In this document: positions 11,706 to 23,891 of the stretch, in pieces | Layout of the letters: every line of letters starts with the position of its first letter | How positions within the stretch are numbered: position 1 is the stretch's first letter | DNA from: Tetragonia tetragonoides | Taxonomy: Eukaryota; Streptophyta; Magnoliopsida; Caryophyllales; Aizoaceae | DNA length: 64,000 nucleotides | Assembly (NCBI GenBank): GCA_038025085.1 | Contig: CM076140.1 | Location: forward strand, 38,377,501-38,441,500 | Reading direction: 5' to 3' | The notes under the pieces: model-generated | The model's input: the letters and a program-made list of their open reading frames with translations, nothing else | The model's database searches: none | Told to the model about the DNA's origin: nothing | Program-made: the position numbers and the translations under genes

Positions 11706-14340
11706 CTAGCCATAGTTCCCAGTCGAATAATGGAAGGAGCCTTGAGTACTAAATGAGCTATAAATGGGCCTGCTGTTGTTAGGCCTCATGTCCCAGCTAT
11801 CATATGCTGGTGCATGCATGGAGGTACCTGCCGAAACCCCCGCTCCAAAGAAGCTATCCGTGGCCTGGCTAGCAAAGTCCATAGCCACATCCTGATACGA
11901 AGGCCCAGTATGAGACACATTCCATCCAGGGGCGTTCGCCCAACCTCCACCCGTGGGGGTAACAATGGGCCTACTATCAAGAGAAGGCTGAAAACCCGCG
12001 GGAGAAAATATCTTAGGCACGGGAATGTGCGGCACAGAAGGTCCGGGCGCCTCATCAACAGGAGACCTAGTCACGACTACGGGAGGTGAACGAGCAATAG
12101 ACGGCCTGCTCAGCGAAGAGACCCTCGCAGCAGAAGAATGTCTAGGTCCCACCGAAGACGAAGACTGTGACATCTGCAAACGATCAAGATCGAGATGTTA
12201 TGTTAAGCACTTCACTTAGCTAACACAAAGGATGAAAATTCTACTTACATCGACAGTCCTAGACCGAGGACTCTTTCCTTTTCCCACTACCCGACTATAG
12301 CCTTTCTTCAACAGGTGAATGAGCTTGAAGACTTGAGAGGTCTGCTCCCGGTTTAGCTATAGTAAGAAACAAAAGGTAGAGTCAGCATTCAAAAGCAAAC
12401 ACAGAACACAAGAAGGGATAAAAAGGAACTTACCCCCGTACAACCGTCAGGCAAGGGCAAGCCTTCCACGGTCTCTCCATCAGCAGTATGTAGAGGGAAC
12501 TCCTCTACTATACGTGCCCCGCTCTCACCAATATACCGCACCTTATTAGTCGGCAAGGCCACGCTTGGGGGCTGGCCCCGAGGAACTCTAGAATGGGACC
12601 TCCCAGGACCTTGAGGAGCCAAATGATCCGCCTGCAAGACACAAAAGTCAGTATATCACGCATATAGCTGAAAAGGCACAGATAAACTTCTTACCTCAGA
12701 AGTAAGGTCCGGCATCAGACGACCCAAGCAATAGGCCAGGTACACAGCTGTGCGGTCGAAGCCAGCAATCTCCGGCTCCAAAAAATCTGTGGCCGTCATC
12801 CCACGAATCACGACCCCCAAGTCCTCCACGCTCAGGCTGCACAGGTAGAACATGGTCATGGGAGGATCCTCTGGAACAAGATGACCACCGAAGGCAGGAT
12901 AGACCAACCGAGTCAAACGGTCCCCCAAGTACCACACAAAGCCAAATGGCCACTCAAAGACCACCCGCAAGGAGGACACCCTAAAAGACTCCATGGTAAT
13001 ATGGGGCGGAACCCCGGGAACATCGTCGAAGGCGGCCCACGACACCTGCAGATTACTAGTTCAAAAGTTCATTCACACCAAATGGACCAAAAAAAAAAAC
13101 GCACAAGTCAACAACAATATACCACAGAGGCAGCATGACTCTCAAAGGTAGCCCGAAAATGCTCCAAATAGGTAAATGGGTGGTTATCTCTACCAATCCA
13201 CCGTGAACCTAGTGGAAAGATCCTCAAACCAGGACGGTGAGGACCAAAAGTGGGGAAATACTCAAAGAACCACATCTGCCATACAAGCAAAAAAAAAAAA
13301 TGATAAGCTTCAAATTCAAAAGCATGCATGTGCAAAGAAGAAAAAAAAAGAAACATATGTGCCTACCTCCAGTATCTTCCACAGGCCCGAGATAGACGCC
13401 TTCTTACTCGTCGACCTAGGCCTGCAAGCTCGGCGAGCACCAAAGTTGTACTCATGGACTTTGGTCAAATCCTCTAAACATGTCTGGAGGCCAACCTGAC
13501 ATACGCTCTTTTTCTGAGCGAAAATGGTCAACCCCAACAAGAAAGCTAGGAAAATACGGGCCCTCTGCTCCTCAGTAAGGCCCTGCTCCGCCAAGGCCGC
13601 CCATAACCGCGGCAAGGAAACCCGATCGTCTCTGAAATGGGCGAACACAGGCCCATAAAGCTCAAGTAACCTGTCACTTTGTCGATAGTAACTCACGTCT
13701 TACCGAATACGACGCCCTCTAAAGGATAGACCTGTCAGCACAGCTGATAAGGAGTGGGAAACATCTCCCCTACAGGCGTATGAAAAGTGTTCGTAGTGTC
13801 CCAGAACCTCTCCAATAACCCCCGAGCAATAATCCTAGTATCCCTAGAGTCACAAGCTGGGATAACAATCAAGAAGTGACCAAAACCCAAGCCCAGCACT
13901 CTATCCCTAGCTCCCACCGAAAATGTCTCCAACATCATGGCCCAATGGGAAGTAGACCCATGAGCCTGCAACAAAACACCAATACCCTAGCCAACAAACA
14001 TATTTTTCTCAACACCCCATATACTACAGATACAGCCAAAATAAATTCACACAAATTATATACAGCTGACCACCAATTCAGTACAAGTCCCAATTTGTTC
14101 GTACGCCGACGAACTAACAGTTCAAATTTTCAGTTCAAAAAAAATGTATATTGAACAGAAAAAAGAGAGATTCAGAAAACATACAAACTCAGGGTTAGAC
14201 AGATGACTCTGCCTGCCCAGTAGCAAGATACTACGGTCCCAAACCCCAGCCGGGTGCCAGTCCATCCGCATGAACGAGTCTTGGTATAAACGCGCCTCGT
14301 CTGTGTGACGAGCCGAAGGCGTACTAGTAGAAGGAATCAT
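11706..14340 (-). pseudogene. Antisense PMD (MAIN-like) gene of Tat element B, seven exons, one main frameshift
   Basis: Exons inferred from GT..AG borders and comparison with A and C: 14340-14185, 13965-13367, 13275-13123, 13045-12695, 12631-12434, 12356-12249 and 12173-11706. All keep phase except exon 2. Exon 2 holds the PMD core (GLLERFWDTTNTFHTPVGEM), with a small deletion near 13738 that breaks the frame after PTPYQ. Exon 3 has WFFEYFPTFGPH and exon 4 FVWYLGDRLTRLVYP. Exons 5-7 encode a proline/serine-rich tail (STGNYG end). The gene is antisense to gag-pol and about 690 bp downstream of the B DUF7745-like gene's start. It is the best preserved of the Tat PMD copies. A possible role in countering or recruiting silencing is inferred from MAIN/MAIL1 biology only. 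Confidence 0.75.
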
Positions 14341-14480
14341 TGTTCGACAATGGCTCGGCGAGAGGAGAAGAAGAAGTGAAACGCGAAGAAGAAAATTTGC
14401 GACGAAACTAACTTATTCGACTTAAGACGAGCGCCGCTAGCGGCATTTGCCTGGGCCGCTAGCGGCCCTGCCAGGCCTGC
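14341..14480 (-). promoter_or_regulatory. Upstream region of B PMD gene with paired GCCGCTAGCGGC palindromes
   Basis: Perfect 12-bp palindromes lie at 14433-14444 and 14455-14466, 22 bp apart start to start (about two helical turns). They sit about 95-125 bp upstream of the PMD start codon. The equivalent place in A (34402-34465) has three perfect copies. A clear TATA box was not found. Confidence 0.6.
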
Positions 14481-14774
14481 ACGCGCTGGCCCCTACCTGC
14501 AATCCCACGACCTTTTTCAGCCCAGAAGCCGTTACTCCAGTTCGTTCGCGGAAAATATCAGCACCAAGCGCGCGGGAGCGAGTCCCTTTGGCCCACAAAT
14601 TCAAATTCGACAGTTGGCCCATCTTACGGTACCAATTATTTTTAGGTAAAACTAACCAAATTATTTTTGTAGGTCCCAAATACTTGAACCCGAATGTATG
14701 CCGCGACGACAGTTATCGCCCGGAGTGTCAAATTTATTTCAAACCCGATAAAGCTGTCGGCCTCACAAATATCC

Positions 14775-15030
14775 AAAAAAAATCCAAATGATCCAATGTC
14801 CCAATATCCAAAAAAAAGTCCCAATGTCCCACAAATCCCAATGTCCCAAAGTCTCAAGTCTCAAGTCTCAATGTCCCAAGTCTCAATGTCCCAAAGTCCC
14901 GAGTCTGAAAGTCCCAAGTCTCAATGTCCCAAGTCTCATTGTCCCAAAAATCCCAAATGTCCCAAAGTCTCAATGTCCTAATGCCCCAATGTCTCAATGT
15001 CTCAATGTCCCAATGTCCCAATGTCCCAAA
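14775..15030. repeat. Minisatellite of CCCAATGTCT/CCCAAGTCT units in B
   Basis: About 250 bp made of 8-12 bp units on the theme AATGTCCCAA / AAGTCTCAA. Spurious Ser-Gln-Cys-Pro ORFs arise from it. Element A lacks it at the equivalent place (about 34770-34785), so it expanded in B or was lost in A. Confidence 0.85.
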
Positions 15031-15040
15031 GTAACAAATT

Positions 15041-15350
15041 CGGGTCAGTCAATGATCGATTAAGCTATTGCGGTTAAATTGTCCGTCTGCGAAGTCACAT
15101 ATTCGGGTCAGTCAATGATCGCTTAAGCTATTGCGGTTAAACTGTCCTTCTGCGAGGTTACTTATTTTGGGTCAGTCAATGATCGCTTGAGCTATTGCGA
15201 TTAAACTGTCCTTTTGCGAGGTTACTTATTTTTGTGTCAGTCAATGATTGCTTAAACTGTTGCAATTATACTGTCCTTTGGTTTTTTATATGTTTTAGTC
15301 AATGATTGCTTAAGCTATTGCATTTAAACTGCTCATATGTTTTAACCATT
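15041..15350. repeat. Tandem array of about 58-65 bp monomers in B 3' region
   Basis: Five diverged copies of a unit containing GGGTCAGTCAATGATCGCTTAAGCTATTGCGGTTAAACTG-type sequence start near 15042, 15105, 15169, 15234 and 15296. The array lies between the PMD promoter and the polypurine tract. Arrays in this position are known in Tat/Ogre elements and can seed satellites. Confidence 0.85.
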
Positions 15351-15897
15351 TTACAGCCGTCATTTTGATCGCGCTGTCTCGTCGGCCTTTTCGTCTCTTG
15401 TGCAGGGACGGAATCTCGGCATCCGCCGAGTGGTGCTTAGTCACTGTTTGCTCAGAATAAAGCATTTATACTATTCACTTTTACCAGTGTTACTTCCCAT
15501 TTACAGCCGTTATTTTTAATCGTTCTGTCTCGTTGACTTTTTCGTTTCTCGTACAGGGACGGAATCTCGATACCTGCCGAGCACTGTTTAATCACTGTTT
15601 GTCGAAGCACTCTACGTTGATCATTCTCAAAGTATTACTAACTTTTTCATTCACTCTGAATACAGGTCCCCAGCAGACGTTTAGACCATCTACGAGCGGT
15701 GTTCTATCCTGCTTACCATAACCTTTATTTTCTCTTGTGTTCACAGAGATGAAATCTTAGCACGCTACGAGCATTTTCCAACTCAGGTTTGTCTTCATAT
15801 GCACACATACGGTACACTCTCATACACCGTGTGCACATCAGCATCCTGCATGTCGCCTTCGGAATACTTTGTTCTTCGCTTTTACTCAAGCCTGATC

Positions 15898-17152
15898 AAA
15901 GTGGGGGCTTCTGTAGACGCTAAAAAGCGCCTTCAGATTTCTCCGCAAAAGCGCGATGATAAAAGGAGTAATTTATAAACTTGAATGCTATTTTTTCTTT
16001 AATAGGTAAGATAAGGGCTCATGATTTTTCCTCGATCACTCCTTTATTCCGGTCCTATTCAAAAGCCCCGTTCAAGAGCTTTCCAACGACACCTCTCATG
16101 CCTTTTTCGGACTCCCGGTCGCTAAGTTGTGAACCAGGGGTAGAACCGTCTTTTACCGCCCAACGGTAAAACAGTCTTATCATATTTTTCTGAATACAAA
16201 ATTCATCCGGAAAATTAAATTAGACTGGATGTCGTCAATATGACGACATCCAGCTGGCTCACCACAGCCGTCAGCGGCCCTGGATTAAAATCCAGCACCA
16301 CTAGCGGCTATGAGCTGGGCCGCTAGCGGCACTGACCAGGGTCGCTAGCGGCGCTGGCTCAGCTTCCAGGCCCGATCATTTTCTTCAGCCCAATTCAAAA
16401 AATCGGCTCTTTTCACCCGTCCATCCCTACTTCCCACGCCTATAAATACGACCCTCCTCCCTCAGTTCAAATCACACAGTCTACAGTTGACAACCTTTAT
16501 TCTCAGGAGTATTAACACTGAGCTTCTCCCTCTTTCTTCCAAATTTATTCTTGAGATCTTGTCTTTACTATTTTTGTCAAACATAGCTTACAGTTCATGT
16601 ACAAACTCCTGAGGGCTCAAATTAAATTAATTGCCTATAGTCGTTGTGTTGTCCAATTTGTCCAATCGAATGCATGTCTAAATAAGGGTCATTAATAAAT
16701 GTTGTGATGCTTGTGATGAACCAATTAATAGTCTAAGTCTAGGTTGTTAATCCGGTTTGTGTGGGAATTATGTCTTTAAATTAAGCAAACTTGAGTTAGT
16801 AGAGACCGTCATAATACGGACAAGTTGGGTGCTTAACACCTTCCCACCTCGTACCTTCACCCCCGAACCCTTTATTCTTGGGTACTCATATGTTCTATAT
16901 GAGTGGGAGTCTTTCTAAAAACATGATCAATTCACTTATCGCGCTATTGGGTTGTCCCTTCGGTTTGTCCCATCGATAAAACGCCGATAGAAGATTTGTG
17001 ACCTCTTTCATGGTTTTTATTCAATTCAAGTCTTTACAAAATCTTTTCTAACTCGATGGTCCCTTGAACTTATCTAAAGCCCCCAACTTACAAATTTTCT
17101 ATAAGGACGTACTCCGTGGAAACAGATTGATGGAAAATCCCCGGTCCTTACA
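15898..17152 (+). mobile_element. Polypurine tract and 3' LTR of Tat element B
   Basis: AAAGTGGGGGCTTC (15898-15911) is followed by the LTR 15912-17152 (about 1241 bp), starting TGTAGACGC and ending GGTCCTTACA. It closely resembles the two LTRs of element A. A TATA box (CCTATAAATACGACC) lies at about 16439. Upstream of it are GCCGCTAGCGGC at 16319-16330 and a GTCGCTAGCGGC variant at 16341-16352. The sequence right of 17152 belongs to Athila-like element G, so B appears to have inserted into G's 3' region. B's 5' half is outside the window. Confidence 0.85.
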
Positions 17153-19128
17153 AAAATTAAAAAATCTAAATATTTCTTTATAATGTCGTCTCCTCAGTCT
17201 ATTTGTGGGTTTATATAAATGTGATCTTTTGGTAGTTGGTTGGAGTTTGTGAGTGTAGTTCGTGTTTGCACTATCTTAATCTTTCGCGAGGATTTAAGAA
17301 CGTGTTTTTGACTCCACTAGTTTTTGCTCCTACTCCACATTCCCAAATGCGTCATCCTACCTTTATCTCGAGCCTCATTACAAGCCCGTAAAAGTCTTCT
17401 TGATATTTGTATGAGTAGTTGTCTTTGGCAATGGCGAGTTAGAATATGGGCAAGCTTATGGTAGATACCGCGTTTCGATTGAGTCTTGAGAGTTCTATTG
17501 ATATAACCTAAAAACTTGAGTGTGAGTGTTCACATTCCTAGAGTGAGGGTTTGCTCGATCTTCTATGCTACTATCGAAGGTGGGCTTTGTAGTAAGATTG
17601 ATGGTTTGGTTCGCAATTTACATGCTATGCTATGAGTTTTGGATTGTTGTTGATTTATTGGTCATACTTGTTGAGCCTTTTCCTTTGAACTTAATGTTTC
17701 TTTTGAAATGGAAATTGAGAAGGTGATCTCCTACTCTCCCTAAGATGTCTAGTTGATCATGTTTTGCTTGGGGACAAGCAAAGACTTAAGCTTGGGGGAG
17801 TTTGATGAGTGAGTAAATAGTGTTATTATTCATATCTAGACCGCACTCATTCATCCTATATTTACGTAATTTCTCTTATATTTTACTGATTTATGAGTAA
17901 TTTTATATGAGGATTACTACTTTGGTATATTGGTGTGTTAATTGTGATTTTAGGGTCATATTGAACTCCAAATGCAAAGGACTTAGGATTCTCTTTGGAT
18001 GCTCAATATAATCAAAGCAAGAGAAGTAATCAAGAGAAATGAAGAGAGCATTGGATTCCTTTTTGGATGCATCTAGACATTAAAATGGAGTTACTAGTGG
18101 CTTTAACTCTTTGGGAGTTATGTTGGTGACTTATTGTTCTTTAGGGGGTTACATTGTGTAAACCGTCTACGTGCGTCTTGATGTTTTCCTATAAATAGGA
18201 TCTCATCCCATCCCATCATGCATCATCTCTTTCCATGGTCTATTTTTCCTAGTTCACTTTACGTTTTCTAGATTAGTGTAGTGAGAATAAAAATGTAGAT
18301 TGTAAGAGTTTCATTTGTTCATTCTTCAAGTTCAAGCGTTCATCTATTTCTCATTGGAGACTATAACTGAAGCTACTTGGTTTATTTATTATCTCCACTC
18401 TCTCTTTTCTCCTCTCTCCATGCTTCTTATTTCAATTGCTTTATTTAGTTTAATTGATTTTAGCATGAATTTCATTACGTACTTAGCTGTAATTGTAGAG
18501 ATCATGAGTAGCTAATTTCTTTTATCTAGGGTTGATGTAACTTAATTAAATCCAATGATGCTAAATTATTTAAGTAGAAATTGCCATGTCATTAGAAGTG
18601 TTGCACAATGTTTGATTGTAATCTTGTTGCGTATATTAGATGATTAAGCCAAATTCGAGAGAATTTCTTAATTGTAGTACCTCAATCATTCATAAAGTTT
18701 GCCTAATCACGAGAGTAGTTTAGAATAACTTGGGGCTATTGAAAAGGAAATTATATATACTTCATGCTCTTGATATTTTCTTAACTCCATGAGAATAGGA
18801 AGTTGAGAATTGTATTGAGTATTCCTTTCTCGCTTCGAGAGGAGGTTTTAGAATTCATATTTCCGTCCTTGTAACATTCGACATGACATGCTAGTTGACA
18901 CTTGTTTATCCGTATCTACGATCTTGATTAAGTGAAATCAACCCTGGGTTCGTTTTCTTATTATTTTCTCTTATATTAGTGATTAGTTTATTTATTTTTA
19001 TCCAACAAACCAATTTGTAAATCGCTTAGCTTGTTAAATTTAAGAACACTTACTACTTGGAATCAATAGCTCCCTGTGGTTTGATATTTTATTACTTCGA
19101 TACAACCTGTACACTTGCGAGCCTATCA
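17153..19128 (+). mobile_element. 3' end and LTR of Athila-like element G
   Basis: Non-coding sequence up to a purine tract (AAGCTTGGGGGAG, about 17788-17800), then an LTR of about 1326 bp, 17803-19128, beginning TGATGAGTGAG and ending GCCTATCA. The preceding GGGGACAAGCAAAGACTTAAGCTTGGGGG context is the form I know from Athila 3' ends. No coding region of G is in the window. The small ORF near 18315-18515 lies inside the LTR and is not supported as a gene. Confidence 0.65.
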
Positions 19129-19878
19129 ATAACGACGATATAATATAATCATGCTTTGCATATTAAATTCATAAACAATTCCCAATTAGCACATAACACA
19201 TCAAAATAATTTTGATGGGGCTTTGGAAGACGGTAGGCATGAGCTCTTACAACTAAAACGCTTTCAACAGTAGCTATGCTCCAACAACCAAAGACAATCA
19301 CTCTTGCTCGTTAGGTCCTAATTAAAAAACAATTACCGAATCATTATTTATTAAATATAAAAATTCAAACAGTAACCAAATATTAATCTGATAATTTTAT
19401 CAAATTCCTTGATTTATTTGAACCAATCTAGGCTTTTGAAAATCCGAGTTATGGTTCCGAGTGAGTCCAAAATAATAAAAACAATAAACTTAAATCTCCG
19501 AAAATCGAAAATAATTAATTACGAAAATAAAAGCCGAAACCCTAATTTGTTAATCAAGCATAGGCCACGGCCACCCATGTATTGGGCTCGTGGCCCGACC
19601 CATCACCATCACCACCACCCACCGACCACCACCCACCGACCACCATGGCCGGTGAGGGCGGCGGTGGCTCGCTGATGCCATGGTGAGGAGAGAGAAAAAG
19701 AGTGCGAAAGAGAGAACGAGTTAGAGAAAGTGAAAGAGAGAGAGAGAGAGAAGGGGCGAGGGAGCGACCCGTGGTCATGGCCACGGTGGTCGACCGCTCG
19801 GCCAACGACGGCGACGATGCTAGGTCGCAGGCGAGCCGATAGCAAGGGAGAGAATGGGAGTGAGAGAAAGAGAAGGAG

Positions 19879-19943
<65 letters not shown>

Positions 19944-20470
19944 TTACCAATGCCATGAACAACGGCGACTGCTGGAGGATTCCAGGCAATCGGATGAGGA
20001 GAGAGAGAGAAAGGGAGAGAAAGAGACTGGGCGGGTGAGAGAGAGAGACAGTTTTGAGGGTTTGCAAACTGAATAATGAACCCTCACTTTGTTTATATAT
20101 GCACCCAATAGAATTTTGGGTAATGAAAGTCATGTTAGGAATAATAGAAATATTCTCATTAAATTAATCGAATAAAATTCTTCGTGTCAATAATAAAAGG
20201 AATGCGAATTCTCTCGATCCTCAAAATCATTCAAATAAAATTCCCAAATAATTTGACAATTATAAATTCCGAAAGTTCCATAAAAATGATTAATATTATT
20301 ATGGTTTATTTTAATTGAATAAATCGAATCGTTGAATGTAATACGATTTCATTACCGAAACCATTTATAAATCGAATCGTTGAATATAAATACGATTTAA
20401 TTTCCGAAACCATTTATAAATAATTTAAAAATCAATATAATAATTATAGAAAATATTGGGGTATCGCAAT
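19129..20470. other. LTR-like AT-rich region with a GA microsatellite, boundaries not found
   Basis: The middle part (about 19560-20050) is GC-rich, with CAC/CCACC repeats followed by long GAGAGA runs; the AT-rich right part ends near GGGGTATCGCA (about 20458-20468). This pattern is common in LTRs of chromovirus elements, but I could not match two ends or a target duplication. Poly-Ser/Leu ORFs over the GA repeat are artefacts. No gene is supported. Confidence 0.3.
19729..20050. repeat. GA/CT microsatellite
   Basis: Several runs of GAGAGA (longest about 19884-19940) separated by short unique sequence. The repeat is likely part of an LTR leader. Similar GA tracts occur in 5' untranslated regions of plant elements. 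Confidence 0.85.
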
Positions 20471-20598
20471 TTTTCACCTTTCTCACTCTTTTCACTTTCT
20501 CACTCTTATCATTTTTCTCACTCTCTTCATCGTCGGATTTGTTTTGTCATGCGAAGAGATCTCAATGGGATCTCCTTTAGGTTCATCATCACATTGAT

Positions 20599-21216
20599 TC
20601 ACTTTTTCCCCCTTACTTGATGCTTGAGGTTTTTGACATTTTTACCCTTTCCTCTCATAATTGATTTCACACTCTCCATTAACTTCATCATCTTAGCTTG
20701 AGATTCAGTTGAATTTTCAGGATGTTCCACAGCTAAGTGCTCAATAATTTTGGGAGAGGGTGATTTCTCTTTTTCTTTTCCAACCAGTACGGCAGGTTTC
20801 CTCTTTGGAGGAGAGATGGGGTTAGTCCAAAATTGAGCATTAAGCTCTTCATCTTCTTCGAGCTCAGTGATAATAACCATGCCGGTTTTGAAAGCTTCTC
20901 TTCCCAGATTTTCCAAAAGCCTTGACCGAAATTGAGGTGTATTTTGTGTGCTTTGAGGAGGAGAGAGAATTGGAGTTTTTTTTTTGTAGGTTTTCAACAT
21001 TGTCGATTTCAATGGGTGTGAAAGGGGTATTTTTGAATTTGGTTTTGAATGAACTTTGAGATCTTGTTGAGACCTTAAATGATGAGAAGTGCTGATATAG
21101 GCGGTTGAGTAATTGGGTTTAGGAGAGAGAAATTGATGTGAAAGAAAAGAAGGAAGAAGAAGTATAGTAGAAAGAGAGAGAACTGGTGGTTTTGACAAGT
21201 GGGGTCCCGCCGCCAT
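20599..21216 (-). CDS. Unassigned 205-residue ORF downstream of copia element H
   Basis: It starts at ATG 21216 and ends at 20599. The N-terminus has a hydrophobic stretch (LSLSTILLLPSFLSHQFL, about residues 13-30), which could be a signal or membrane segment. The rest is basic and Ser/Pro-rich, with an acidic patch (ELEEDEEL) and a Lys-rich end. It lies about 430 bp after the RNase H end of the SIRE-like copia element H on the same strand. SIRE-type elements often carry an extra env-like ORF there, so this may be a remnant of one. I do not recognise its sequence, and chance or host origin remains possible. Confidence 0.35.
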   Translation of the reverse strand: MAAGPHLSKPPVLSLSTILLLPSFLSHQFLSPKPNYSTAYISTSHHLRSQQDLKVHSKPNSKIPLSHPLKSTMLKTYKKKTPILSPPQSTQNTPQFRSRLLENLGREAFKTGMVIITELEEDEELNAQFWTNPISPPKRKPAVLVGKEKEKSPSPKIIEHLAVEHPENSTESQAKMMKLMESVKSIMRGKGKNVKNLKHQVRGKK

Positions 21217-21639
21217 TGGAAAAAGGAGAGAAATGATGGTTGAGTGGGTAAAGGGGTTTAACTGATGGACAACTCATTGTCCCCTTTTTCTCTTGCACAT
21301 CCGGTCACGTGGGGGAGAGAGAGAGAGAGTATTTGTGGCCTTTTAGTGAGAGAGCTCTCCTAATAACATAAGTGACATCTTTTTGTACGTAGGAGAGAGA
21401 TTTTGCTCAGATTTTATTAGGCCCAAATTTCACAAACAAACAAAACTCGTAGCACTTAAGAATAATAAGGGAAATATCCTAAGGATCAAGATAAATGCAA
21501 TGCAACAGTTAGCTCATGTAATAAAACTTGTGACAAAGTTCAATTTTGGATTTGCACAATTAAATTCAATAAGCTCATAAATGCAACATTCTCATTATTT
21601 AATATGATTAATTAAATGCACAAAGGGGGAGTCAAAGCA

Positions 21640-22159
21640 TATACCTAGGAAATCCTTGTTAGTCCAAGCTCAAGCCTAATCTTCTCAAATAGTTCCCGGC
21701 TAAGGGCATTCATGAAGATATCCACAACTTGATTTTTCTTCTTGCAAAAATTCATTGCAGTGCCCTTTTTCCAGATGATCTCTCAAGAAATGATGCCTAA
21801 TGTCAATGCGCTTGATCCTCTTATGTTGACAAGGATTTTTAGCAATTTTAATAGCACTTGTGTTGTCACAATAAATAGGCATGCAATTAATAACAACACC
21901 AAAGTCTTTTAATTTTTACTTAATCCATAACATTTGAGCACAACATGAAGCGGCAAAAACATATTCGGCTTTGGCCGTAGACAAAGTAACTGAATTTTGT
22001 TTCCTAGGACCCCATGAAATCAAGCATGAACCAAGGAAATGTGGTATACCGGAAATGCTCTTGCGGTCAACGAGATAATCGCATAGTCTGCATCGGCATA
22101 CCTGATTAGATCAAGATTTGATCCAAATAGGTACCACAGGCACAAATTATCATGATCAC
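21640..22159 (-). pseudogene. RNase H end of copia element H (SIRE/Maximus-like), second half
   Basis: Reading leftward from 22159, the translation gives LDLIRYADADYA, then YCDNTSAIKIAKNP (about 21870-21830) and IDIRHHFLRDHLEKG, which are the classic copia RNase H blocks. Frameshifts break it (between about 22100 and 21890). The left border abuts element A's 5' LTR. The other half of the same gene ends at 36698, just beyond A's 3' LTR. Joining the two sides minus one 5-bp target copy keeps the frame through the conserved ILRYLRG..N..LWY segment. Confidence 0.9.
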
Positions 22160-23417
22160 TGTAGACGCCAAAAAAGCGCCTTCAGATTTCTCCGCAAAAG
22201 CCCGATGATGAAAGGAGTAATTTATAAACTTGAACTCAATTTTTGCTTTAATATTTAAGATAAGGTCTCAGGTTTTCCTCCAAACACTGCATTATTCCAA
22301 CCCCATTCAAAAGCCCCGTTCAAGAGCTTTCCAACGACACCTCTCATGCCGCTTTCCGACTCCCGGTCGCCAAGCTGCAATTTAGGGGTAGAACCGTCTT
22401 GTACCATCCAGGGATGAAACGGTCTTTTCATATTTTTCGGAATACTAAAATTCCTCCGAAAAATAAAAATATATGACGACATCCAGTTGGCAGCTGACAC
22501 CTTCAGCGACCCTGACCAGGGCCGCTAGCGGCACTGACGTGGCTTCTGGCCCGACTCTTTTTTCAAGCCTAATTTGATTTTCGGCACCTTTTCAGCCGTC
22601 CAACCCTACTCCTCCACGCCTATAAATACGACCCTCCTCCCTCAGTTCAAAACACACAGTCTGCAGTTGACACCCTCTATTCTCAGTAGTATTGACTCTA
22701 AGCTTCTCCATCTTTCTTCCAAACTTGAGATCTTGTCTTTTACTATTTTTGTCAAATAAGCCTACAGTTCAGGTACTAACTTCTGAGGGCTCAAATTAAA
22801 TTAATTGCCTAATTTTTTATTTTCTAGTTTTCGTAATGTAGATATCATGCTAGAATAACGTTTTGATCGCTTCCTAAATATTGTCTGTACAGTCGTTGTG
22901 CTGCCCAATTTGTCAAACCGAATGCATGTCTAAATAAGGGTCATTAATAAATGTTGTGATGCTTGTGATGAACCAATTAATAGTCTAAGCCTAGGTTGTT
23001 AATCCGGTTTTGGATGGGAATTATGTCTTTAAATTATTAAGCAAACTTGAGTTAGTAGAGGCCGTCATAATACGGGCGAGTTGGGTGCCTAACACCTTCC
23101 CACCACGTACCTTCGCCCCCGAACCCTTTATTCTTGGGTACTCATATGTTCTATATGAGAGGGAGTCTTTCTAAAAACATGATCAGTTCACTTATCGCGC
23201 TATTGGGTTATCCCTTCGGTTTGTCCCTTCGATAAAACGTCGATAGCAGATTTGTGACCTCTTTGATGGTTTTTATTCAATTCAAGTCTTTTCAAAAGCT
23301 TTTCTAACTCGACGGTTCCTTGAACTTATCTAAACCACCAGCTTATAAATTTTCTATAAGGACATACTCCGTGGAAACCAATAACGTTGGATTTGACGAA
23401 AACCCCTGGTCCTTACA
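22160..23417 (+). repeat. 5' LTR of element A
   Basis: 1258 bp, TGTAGACGCC to CCTTACA. The TATA box CCTATAAATACGACC is near 22618. One perfect GCCGCTAGCGGC lies at 22521-22532, about 85-95 bp upstream of the TATA box. Confidence 0.9.
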
Positions 23418-23418
23418 G

Positions 23419-23436
23419 TGGCGACTTCACTGTGGA
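23419..23436 (+). other. Primer-binding site of element A
   Basis: TGGCGACTTCACTGTGGA begins two bases after the LTR end. It is close to TGGCGACTCCACTGGGG, which I remember as the tRNA-Arg-type primer site of Ogre/Tat elements. Element C has TGGCGACTTCACTGGGGA at the matching place. Confidence 0.8.
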
Positions 23437-23891
23437 TTTATTTAAGAGGGTGAGACTCGAAAGTCATGTTCGCTTAATTGTTTAATAACATGTTCCATAT
23501 TTTTGCATCATTTGCATGTGCTTTGGCACAATCTTTTGACCCTTATCGACCCTCGAGGAAGTTTGTGTCGCAACTCGTAGACAACCCGTATCTCTAAAGG
23601 AAAATACAGTAGTCCTTTCGTGCAAAACAATGCTTCCTCACCCATGATTCATCAATCCTTGTTGATGAAAAGACTTACAATTGATGTGTCGACCATCCGC
23701 CGAACGGAAATTCTGATTTGTCGTGGTAACCTCATAGGAGCCAAAAGCCTCTAGCCTACATTTATGCATCTGCTTGCTTGTTGCGCATGTGTCGTTGTAA
23801 TGTCCGTCTGATCACATGTTTGCCTGTAATTATGTCATTGTAATGCTTGCCTGAATGCACGAATATCGTGATTATGTGCCAACATGTACTT

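Noticed and set aside
14694..15063. ORFs rich in Ser-Gln-Cys-Pro
   Set aside because: Translation of the short minisatellite in the 3' region of B, absent from A.
19554..20133. Ser/Leu-rich and Arg/Glu-rich ORFs
   Set aside because: Caused by the GA/CT microsatellite.
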